Made by a program: the position numbers and the translations under genes. Source: Amaranthus tricolor (taxonomy: Eukaryota; Streptophyta; Magnoliopsida; Caryophyllales; Amaranthaceae). From it: a stretch of DNA of 64,000 bases. Within the stretch, counting starts at the first letter, position 1. Each line of letters opens with the position of its first letter. Positions 55,820 through 64,000 of the stretch are shown here, piece after piece. The notes beneath the pieces were generated by a model. The model was given only the letters and a program-made list of their open reading frames with translations, had not been told where the DNA came from and searched no databases. The stretch lies in assembly GCF_026212465.1 (NCBI RefSeq), contig NC_080049.1, positions 7,742,859-7,806,858 of the forward strand, given 5' to 3'.

Positions 55820-57900
55820 GCGCTATAAAATCGGATTACAAATATCTAAATTCTCATCTGTGACAGCTAGCCTCAATCTCAACAGCTATACAAAATCCAA
55901 ACCAACAAAACATCAAAGTGTATGGGTACTCAAAACAAAACTACAGAGTCAATTCTATTACACAATTCTACAGCCAACTAATCTAACTCACGCAAGCAAT
56001 CAAATCCTCAATCAAAGAGATCTGCTAGCGCTCTCTCATCACCTCTTATATCACTTCGTTCCCGGCTGCTATCGATCTATAATCAATCTAAAAGATGGAA
56101 ACAACAGGGATTCAGTTGAAACAGAATGAGAAGTAACAATCCAAAACAACAAAACACAATATTTCAAAACATAGGTTTAAAAGCAACATCAGACCCCTAG
56201 ATCTATGTGCGCAAAGGGAGTTTAGTTGAGAGGAACATCCATAACTCTAAGGCTATGTCACTCTCGGGTGAGGCTAGTCAATATTGAATGACAATTCACC
56301 TCAAAATAGGGAGTAAGGGAGGTTTTCCCTCTACTCCGTCAATGACCAGCTCGTGAGCCTGATCCATTGACCATATCAATATCAACATAATCATTCATAA
56401 CCAATTCAACATCAATAAAAACAATTTGATAAAGAAAACATTTTCAAAACAGTAGTCTGGCCAGACCCTTTAAGGGACTGTTACTACTCACCAAAGATGC
56501 GTCCAAGAGCTAAGTCCGTTTCTCCGCGATCACTAGAAAGGTTCCTCGATGACGTTGTCTCCTGGAGCATAACAAATATAACATCACAACAAAGCGTTCG
56601 ACACTACAATCTAGATTTATTTAACTCATTGCATCTCCTCCTAGTCACCGCACATTAACTAAGACTTGATTCTTAATATTCCAACAACTCATGCCATGAG
56701 GTCATTTCTAAGTAATTAAAAGAATGTAAGGTTGTTCACATTCTCCTAGAGGATTCTCAATACTCATTATCTTCTTTATACATCTAACTAACAAATATAA
56801 CCATTTTAGTCCATTAAAGTATTCGAAAAGACTACCACACATCCAAGATCACTAAGCTACTCAAATTTAGTTGTTAGAATTAGCTCTTACTACAATTAGA
56901 ATTCCACAATTAGATTCCTATCACCACTTTGACCCATATTTATTAATAACAATATTCAAATCCCAATCTTCACGACTACGTATAAACTATCAAGATTCTA
57001 CGAATTCATTCCAACAATCATCATCTTTCCATTATATCCTAGGTTTTCCAATTTTACATATTATAGACACATGAATAAGTATTCTCTCTACAATCCTCAA
57101 GTTCACAAGTATCTAGTATTTCATCTAAGACCATCAATTTATTCGATTATTGGCCATTATCATTACTTGCCATAAACTCCTAATTTCTAACATTAATTCA
57201 ACAACTCAATATCACATATCCAGCTACTAATCTCAATCAACAAGACTCATATATAAATTTCAAGATTCATTAAAATTTAGGGTTTAACACATGATATTAA
57301 GAATATGCTAATAGAGAATCATACCAAGAAAATAACCTTATATGAATGAGAATAAAATAATAAAGATTAGTAATCGAAAATCAAAGAGGATATACCTCTG
57401 TGGACAGCAGCAAGTAAATGGAAAAAAAACAGATTTCGAAATTTGGTTTTTCAACTTGATCTTGATGCTTAAACAACAGGACCAAACCTCACTCACTTCC
57501 TCCCCATTTCGGCAGAGTTCAGAGGCAAAGGGAGGAAGATTTCGGCTGCTACAACACTCCTTATGGTTCGAATTCAGAGGTGAGTGAGAAAGAAAGATCA
57601 ATTAGCCATAATTTATACAAACAACCAAGAATGTAGAATAATTGATCATTTACCTTGAAAAATCACGAAAGAGAGGAAAATCAACTGATTTTTCGCAGCC
57701 CAAATCCTTCGAAGATCAAAGGAAGAAGAGGATTGAGGAGTAACGCGCGTTGTCTTCGATTATGCCGGTGAGAATGAGGAAGAAGGGAATGTCGGGTTTA
57801 AAGCTTTAAAACAAGGGAGAAGGAAAGGGGGTTTGGGTTTACTGGGTAATCAAAATGAGTGAAAGGAGGAAGAAGAAATATTGGGGTATTGGGGTATTGG
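55820..57900 (-). mobile_element. LTR-retrotransposon remnant related to 51526-52165
   Basis: 56055-56370 is homologous to the LTR piece at 51845-52155 in the same orientation. Sequence to the right continues as non-coding DNA with pyrimidine-rich tracts on the minus strand (57700-57900) like a promoter or leader of a long LTR. No gag or pol was seen. Limits are approximate. Confidence 0.4.
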
Positions 57901-57910
57901 GGTATTGGGG
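57883..57910 (+). other. G-quadruplex motif
   Basis: Four GGGG runs are separated by three identical TATT loops, then TTACTGGG. It meets the canonical G4 pattern. It is made by tandem copies of an 8-bp unit within the LTR remnant. Confidence 0.85.
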
Positions 57911-57966
57911 TTACTGGGTTCGAAGGGGGTTTGGGTATTTTAATTTTTATTATTATTATTTTCTTA

Positions 57967-57968
57967 TA

Positions 57969-58000
<32 letters not shown>
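57967..58000. repeat. (ATT)n microsatellite
   Basis: About ten ATT/TTA triplets following the G-quadruplex region. Confidence 0.9.
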
Positions 58001-58002
<2 letters not shown>

Positions 58003-58287
58003 AAACTTACTTACTTGATTAATGGTAGGCTTCCTAATTGGTTTAAAGCCCAATATTATTTTATTTATTTAAATTCCCGAATGTTACATATCTTGCCTTA
58101 TGTCATCAAGAATACACAAAAGCACGCATAAGCCTAAAAAGTTAAGATATTATATTATATACAAAAATGCACATAGAAGTATGTATTCAAAAGATTAAAT
58201 TGTAATTATTATAATACTATATTACATGCAGAAGATAATAGAAGGATAAAATGATCCGTTTAAATATTCTCACACGTCAAATATCAT

Positions 58288-58315
58288 TCGTGCTTTGGCA
58301 CGAGATTCAAACTAG
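58288..58315 (+). mobile_element. Helitron 3' terminus
   Basis: A perfect 6-bp hairpin (TCGTGC-TTTG-GCACGA) is followed after 8 bp (GATTCAAA) by CTAG and a flanking T, the textbook Helitron 3' end. The corresponding TC-start was not identified, so the element length is unknown. Confidence 0.6.
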
Positions 58316-58512
58316 TAAAGATATATATAGATTACACCAATTTTTATGATTTCTATTGATATCTTTTCAAAAATTACTAATCTAATAAACAAATTTTTAT
58401 TTACTGCAATAAGCACAACATGCAAAAAATATCACCAATATAATTTACAAAAATTCTTTTCCAACCAAAGATACTACATTAGGCATATTGTTTAAAAAAT
58501 TTTTTGAAATAA

Positions 58513-58765
58513 GTTAATGCCATGTTTGGAAACGATGATTTCATTTGGAAATTTGAAATTGGCTAAAATCTATTGTTTGGCAAATTAAAAATTTTCAAAT
58601 TTGAATTTGGATTAAATTTCACCATTGTTTTTAAAGCAGTTGAAGTTGAGGATTTGAAAATGACTACCCAAACCTTGTTATTTTCAAATTCTTCATTTAT
58701 GATTTCATAATTGAAATCTATAATTTGAAATAAAATATTTGTTCTCAAACATTACATAACATAAT
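58513..58765 (-). mobile_element. MITE copy 2 (TTTGGAAAC termini)
   Basis: An inverted copy of the repeat at 26087-26312. The ends ATGCCATGTTTGGAAAC and (reverse complement) TGTAATGTTTGAGAAC are imperfect TIRs, flanked by TTA-like trinucleotides that would fit a PIF/Harbinger-type insertion. The superfamily is tentative. Confidence 0.6.
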
Positions 58766-59522
58766 AGTAGTGATAGCATCATTCTAATTAAATTTTATTT
58801 AATTTAAAAATTTCTTTAATTATAAATAATGTCATTTATCAAGTAAAAAATTATGTTCTGATATTTATTACATGAACAAAATTAAGTCTAATATATAAGA
58901 TATTCTGTAATAAATTTTCAAAATAAACTACCATTTTTAGATGTAATTTAAAATAAAAATCCACATCAAAATTTAATATCAAATAATTTTAATTTATTTG
59001 GCAAATGATTATGAAACTGTCATTTGTCATTTTAGAGCAAAATTTTTAAGTTATGTGATATGATATGTTTGATAATCACATGTTTCCGTAACATGTCAAA
59101 ACAGAAAGTAAATGATTCCATCTCCTAAGGGCATTGCTATATATCGCCACCCTTTACATTTTATCGTCACCCCCTAATGAAATTACGAATTTGCCCCTAG
59201 ACTTAAAACTTGTTTAACAAATGTAAATCGCACTTAATAACACTATTATCACTTTAAAAACATTAAATTTAAAGTTTAAACGTAATTTCGAACATTTTTA
59301 TCGCGACCCTATATATATTGAAATTTCAGACGCGCCCTTGTATGATATACGAATTCAAATACGGTACTATCTCTCTAAAAACTCTCTAAAAACGTTCTTC
59401 GATTTTAAACAAGCTGTTAGTTGGAATCGATTACTATGGCTAACGAAAGCGACTATGAATCGGATCCGGTACGTACTTTAATCAATTTGAATCGGTGTAT
59501 TTTTTTAAGAAAACAAAAAGGA

Positions 59523-59642
59523 AGTCGCAAAAACTGGGCGAGTGAACTGTGGTTGAGTCGCACAAAACGTGCGAGTGGACCACGGTTCAGTCGCACGATT
59601 TGTGCGACTCCATCGTGGTCTGCTCGCGGTTTTTGTGCGACT
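59523..59642. repeat. GC-rich nested inverted repeat in MULE intron 1
   Basis: An outer imperfect repeat (GTCGCAAAAACTGGGCGAG vs the right-end complement GTCGCACAAAAACCGCGAG) encloses an inner perfect 8-bp stem AGTCGCAC-GATTT-GTGCGACT at about 59589-59609. It stands out from the surrounding AT-rich sequence. Confidence 0.8.
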
Positions 59643-59645
59643 TTT

Positions 59646-59820
59646 TTTTTATTATTATTTACATTATTATTTAAATTATTATACGTCTTAGTAAATTATT
59701 GTTATTAATATTATTATTAATATTATTATAATATTATTATTAATAATAATATTATTTGTATTTTTTTATTATTGTTATTATTATTATTATTATTAATATA
59801 TTATTATTATTATTATTTTT

Positions 59821-59886
<66 letters not shown>

Positions 59887-59887
59887 T

Positions 59888-59959
<72 letters not shown>

Positions 59960-59960
59960 T
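59646..59960. repeat. (TTA)n array
   Basis: About 300 bp of nearly pure ATT/TTA triplets with a few interruptions, continuing as looser TTATT-rich DNA to about 60250. It lies in the first intron of the MULE gene and produces low-complexity Ile/Leu ORFs that are not genes. Confidence 0.95.
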
Positions 59961-62462
59961 TAAGTAATTTATATTATTAACATTACTATTATTTTGTTAT
60001 TATTTATTTAAATAATTTATAATTATATGTTATTGTTATTATTTTCTTATTATTTAATATTAATTTGTTTTATTATTATTAAAATTATTTTATTATATTT
60101 TTTGTATTTTTATTATTTTAATATTATTTATTTAAGTAAATTATAATTTTTAATTAATATTAATTTGTATTACTAATATTTTAATATTAATTATTAAAGT
60201 AATTTATAATTTTTAATTATTATTGAATTTTTTATTATTAATGTTTGTATGTATAATTTTTTAATGACCTAATGTATGGTTTGTTTCATATTTCAAATTT
60301 GCAGGACTTTGAAAACTTAGAAGAACAACGTAGATTACTCCGGTAGATTTGTTACGGATAGGGAATTTGATTCCTTAGATGAATTACATAGTTGGACCGA
60401 TGCGATAGCAATAACAATTGGTTTTCAATTTATACGTGCTTCTTATAAACAAAAAAGAAGGACGTTCTAGAGTTAGTGTGTATTTTAGATGTCACCGCTA
60501 TTGTAATATTAGGGGTGATTTACATAATCTAGATAATGCTGCCCGACCTGGTTCTCAAAGTAGAAGTTGTGGGTGTAAATTTTTGATTGTAGCAAGTAGT
60601 CGTGAACCAGGAGAAAGACCTTGGACAATAAGGGTGTGTCCTAGTGAAAAAGGAAGAGATAACCACCCGTTCTTAGTGTACAGAGATGGCCATGTAAGGG
60701 CAAATAGGATCAATGTAGATATTTGGGAGCACATACGACAACTTAGTGCAACCCGCATGCAACCGACCTTTATCATGACTTCTATTAGAGAAAATTTTCC
60801 TTTATAATGCTAGGCAATCAATAAGGAGGGAAGAGATGGAGGGTAGGACTCCCCTTCAACGCTGTCTTTATATGGCCACAGAACTTAATTACGTGGTCTG
60901 GACAGACTTGGATAATGAAGGTGGATTGAGCAGATTATTAGTTGCAAATCCTACCTCTATCCAAATGATACGTACGTGGCTGTATGTTGTGTTGATGGAT
61001 ACAACGTACAAAACAAACAAATAAAAGTGGCCACTGTGTGAAGTAATAGGAATGACGTCAACCAATCACAACTTCTTGGTTGCGTTCTGTTTGATGCGAG
61101 ATGAGGCGGTTGTGTCATATTCGTGGGTGTTGCAGGGATTGAGAGATATTTTTGGCATAGCTCATACTCCTAGCGTCATTGTAACCGATTGAGACAAAGG
61201 TTTATCTGCAGCTATTCGTGACGTCTTCCCAGGTAAAAAGGTTTTGTTGATTGATTATTGTCGTTCTATTTATTGAATATGTCTTAATTATGTTTAATGT
61301 TTTGTTTAATGTAGATGTGCGACATTTGTTATGCATTTGGCATATTACAAACGACGTTGAAAACATGGTGGACAAGTTGTGTGGCGGGAAAAGATATCAA
61401 CAAGGGCAGATATTCAAGAAAAGTAGATGGAACCCCTTGGTTGAAAGTTCTACAATCGACGAATTTGAACAAAGATGGCAATCCATCGTCACTACCTGGT
61501 CGGTTAGGAACAAAAAGGTCGTTTTGTATTTGGCTGGAACATGGATTCCACTTAGAGAGAAATTTGTGCGTGCGTGGACGAATGAATGTTATACACATGG
61601 GTAACCAGACTACCAGCAAAGTTGAAAGCCAACACTCGTCTTTCAAGTGTTATCTTGGTAGCGGTAATAGCTCATTTGTTATCCTGTTCAAAAGGGCACA
61701 CGCACAGATTACAAACCAGCAAGCCAGGATCTGACAAGCACTACAGGAATCCATGAATTCTGTAGCAAGGTCGTTGCGACAAACATTTCTTTAGACATTT
61801 ATATTGCCATGTATCTATCTATGCCTTGAAGCAGCTGTGGCTTGAGCATAACCGTATGCTAGATTTGGGTGATTATGTACTTAACAAATGCGGTTGTGTA
61901 CTTCAATGCACCCATGGATTGCCGTGTGCTTGTTATTTATATATGTCCATTGGTTCACAAGATGCTTTGTATTTGGATGACATTCATCCATTTTGAAGTA
62001 CTTTGACATACACAGAGGTAGGAAATGACACCAACGAAAGAGTACGATACGCGAACGCCGATGACAAAGAGTACTTTCAATCTTTGGTCGATGAAGTCCT
62101 AAAAAAATCTGATCCCGCAGTTGTACGACGCTTATCTTAGGTACTTGAGTATGAACTACACCCTGATAGAGCCGATATACCTGAGCCTTACGCAAGTCCA
62201 CCTAGAAAGGGAAGACCAACCATAAGCAAAACCCTTAGAAGAAATAAAAGCGCATTTGAATATAGCAGATCATCTTCTCGTGGTCGAGGGTCTAGATCTT
62301 CATCCCGCGGGAGATCTAGTGGTAGATCTAGTGGTCGAGAAACGCAATCCTCAGTTGGAATTAAGTTTAGTTTCAACTTATCTAGTACATGACTTTCCTT
62401 TCCGTTATTTAAATTAGTTTGTTACAGCTTAATCTTACTAACCTTATTTTCAATAATTGCAG

Positions 62463-63034
62463 ATGATCCAGGAGGTCGTGATTTTTCACTGTTTCCATGG
62501 CCTAATCACATCCCGCACATTCTTCCTCCTTACTTGTTTGATTGGATTGATGTCTTAGGTGATGGTAACTGTGGATTTAGAGCTATTGCCGCCACAAAGT
62601 TGGGAGGCGAGGAGGCATGGCCTCTTTTAAGACGTGCTATGTGTATGGAAATGCAAATGAACAGAGACCAATACCTAAGTTTGTATCTATCGCAGGAGTT
62701 GTTAGACGATGCTATATTCAGAATTGGTTCACACGATAATAGACCTGCTCCTTATATTCACTGGATGGATGCACCGATGGCATTGTACTCTGCAACAACG
62801 TTTCTTAACATTGGCATTGCTTATTATGGTTCTGCTGACGGTAATCCGCTGTACAACTGTTTGTTTCTTCCGTTAAGGAAAGCATCGGGCGTGCATAGTG
62901 TAAATAAAGTTATACATATATGTTGGGTGAATGGAAATCATTTTGTTCAACTATTAATGAACGACAATTCATCTCCACTGTCGCCAGTCCATCAATGTTG
63001 GAGAGAAGCAGTTGACAATTTTCCAGACATATAG
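62463..63034 (+). other. OTU-type cysteine-protease domain exon (open)
   Basis: The last exon of the MULE gene is open for 190 codons while the upstream transposase is full of stops. It has the OTU signature DVLGDGNCGFRAIA with the Asp and the nucleophile Cys (TGT at 62570-62572), and a C-terminal ICWVNGNHFVQLLMN with the candidate catalytic His (CAT at 62939-62941). OTU proteins are deubiquitinases. Their role within MULEs is not established. The acceptor at 62461-62462 joins in frame with a donor at 62385. Confidence 0.8.
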
Positions 63035-63416
63035 AAACACATTTTACTAGTAGGATTATGCTTTGGAATAAACTATGCGGGCCACGACCACCACAACGTA
63101 ATAACACCGCTGAAGATGTTGTAAATTTAGATAGTCCATAGTGTAACGTGATGTGTAAATCATTATTCAGTTTTACTATAGAAATTGTAGATGGGATTCA
63201 ATTTGTAGATAGTCCATAGTTATACTATTGTGTACGTCATTACTATAGAAATTGTAGATGAAATTCAATATGTATAGTAATGTTGTAAACTCATAAAAGC
63301 ATTGATGTAAACATGAATTAAATTTAATGTAAAAAGCGTTGATGTAAATAAATAAACGTATTAATGTAAATTAGTTAAAATACAAACCACAAAGGGCTAT
63401 GCCCCTTAAAAGCTTG

Positions 63417-64000
63417 TCATTTGGCAAATAAATCTTTAATATCATTAAGGTATACATCTAAAGCATGTCTTTCCCAGGAGGTCATTTCCGCAACAGGAGG
63501 CAGTTTCGCCAATAGAGCGACTCGACTCGGCTATTCATTCAGAAACTGAAAAAAAAAGGAAAAAGGGTGTGAATAAGACATTAAAAGCATCTAAATAACA
63601 CAACGACATAATAGAAAAAAAATAAATTCAAAAAACTAACGTATTCCAATCTGCTTTCAGCTGGACCAAAACCGGCACTCGGTCCTTCGCTGGGGACGAC
63701 GTATGGGTGGGAGCACACTCTGAACCAGTCAACGTAACTAGGATCAGCCTCTGATGGAACAGAAACCCGAAGAAGTGCCTAATCACCAAGGCGGGCACTA
63801 TAGGGGAACTTACTCCATGCCTCCAAGTACACAGGCGGAGAAGCAAAGGTCACGGAGTAGGTACCCTGTGCAGGTCGTACAGCCTGGGCTGGTCTCAGAG
63901 GAGGGGGGAATAGCCTGCACAAAGTCAACCTGTCCCACTGTCCTCTCCGGCAAATACACCTCGACGATATCAAAGCAAGTGATACCCCCGATGAAGGTGG
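63417..64000 (-). pseudogene. Plant mobile domain (PMD) gene, C-terminal part, degenerate
   Basis: The minus strand reads CFDIVEVYLPERTVGQVDFV just inside the right edge, the block expected of the PMD / aminotransferase-like family, then PPPLRPAQAVRPAQGTYSV, YLEAWSKFPYSARLGD and DPSYVDWFRVCSHPYVVPSE. An exon ends at 63641 (donor GTTAGT). The last exon 63417-63545 continues in phase to VALLAKLPPVAEMTSWERHA and a TGA stop at 63417. Damage: one frameshift near 63900, a TAG near 63780 and a TAG in the last exon near 63535. It is convergent with the OTU gene, 380 bp apart. The 5' part lies beyond the window. PMD genes are often found in plant transposons. Confidence 0.75.

Larger units (their letters stand above)
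59436..63034 (+). pseudogene. MULE transposase fused to OTU protease, degenerate
   Basis: Reconstructable layout: exon 1 59436-59468 (MANESDYESDP), intron with a TTA array, then 60305-61232, 61313-62384 and 62463-63034. Order: FAR1-like N-terminal part with Cys/His residues (GCKFLIVAS, HPFLVYRDGH); MULE transposase core with first catalytic Asp in MDTTYKTN (60998-61000), second Asp in VTD (61187-61189) and HLLCIWHI; SWIM-like CGC...THGLPC at about 61889-61935; Ser/Arg/Gly-rich linker; OTU domain. Damage: frameshifts near 60325, 60455, 60806 and 61600, and stops at 61022 (TAA), 61190 (TGA, just after the catalytic Asp), 61732 (TGA), about 61995 and 62139. It therefore cannot make an active transposase. 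Confidence 0.85.
59129..64000 (+). mobile_element. Large Mutator-like element (MULE), right end outside window
   Basis: The left terminus GGGCATTGCTATATATCGCC, followed by an extended AT-rich arm to about 59330, is of the MULE TIR kind. Inside are a transposase-OTU gene on plus (59436-63034) and a plant-mobile-domain gene on minus (from 63417 past the right edge). No right TIR is seen before 64000, so the element is longer than 4.9 kb. The left target duplication would be the 9 bp at 59120-59128 (ATCTCCTAA). Confidence 0.8.

Noticed and set aside
57859..58131. 90-aa ORF on plus strand
   Set aside because: Translation of the G-rich tandem repeat and ATT microsatellite.
59756..59980. 74-aa Ile/Leu ORF
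   Set aside because: Pure translation of the TTA array.
61329..61646. Minus-strand ORF of 105 aa and similar antisense ORFs in the MULE
   Set aside because: Shadows of the transposase reading frame on the plus strand.
1..64000. CRISPR arrays, operons, organellar insertions, viral integrations
   Set aside because: No regular spaced repeats, no bacterial-type gene order, and no chloroplast, mitochondrial or pararetroviral sequence recognised.

Overview
The window is plant nuclear DNA. It is AT-rich, has GT-AG split genes with small exons and long introns, and is heavily loaded with transposable elements. Both large genes belong to families that identify a land plant (a clade I MLO protein and the plant LRRC40-type LRR protein). 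The TE mix (copia and gypsy LTRs, RTE and L1-type LINEs, tRNA-derived SINEs, Stowaway-like MITEs, hAT, MULE, Helitron) fits a eudicot of medium or large genome size. I cannot name the species from the sequence alone.

Layout. (1) 1-4.1 kb: RTE-LINE remnant, MITEs and little else; this is probably the last intron or 3' flank of the first gene. (2) 4.1-25.5 kb, minus strand: an LRR gene of the LRRC40 type with 19 exons that splice in frame to 541 codons; the final ~40 codons lie beyond the left edge. Its introns hold a deleted Ty1/copia element, gypsy LTR pieces, a LINE 3' end and small DNA transposons. (3) 25.7-39.7 kb: gene-poor. It contains several MITEs, a ~2.5 kb non-autonomous Helitron carrying other elements, LINE fragments and a duplicated block with two tRNA-Phe-like pseudogenes. 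(4) 39.76-49.41 kb, plus strand: a complete 15-exon MLO gene (555 aa) with two non-canonical GC-AG introns. (5) 49.79-50.19 kb, minus strand, convergent with MLO: an intact single-exon gene for a small secreted cysteine-rich protein I cannot assign to a family. (6) 50.4-59.1 kb: LTR-retrotransposon pieces, SINE, MITEs, a 660-bp hAT element with intact 8-bp target-site duplication, a G-quadruplex motif and a Helitron 3' end. (7) 59.13 kb to the right edge: one large Mutator-like element (MULE). It has a decayed transposase with FAR1-like N-terminus and SWIM motif, fused to an OTU-type cysteine-protease domain that is still open, followed tail-to-tail by a decayed plant-mobile-domain (PMD) gene.

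Functionally, only three loci look like active host genes: the LRR gene, MLO and the cysteine-rich gene. Everything else recognisable is mobile DNA. The most unusual items are the MULE with OTU and PMD cargo, the TA-flanked ~210-bp repeat family found in introns of both large genes, the small Cys-rich gene, and the paired GC-AG introns of MLO. Exon boundaries were derived by hand from splice sites, reading-frame continuity and family similarity.
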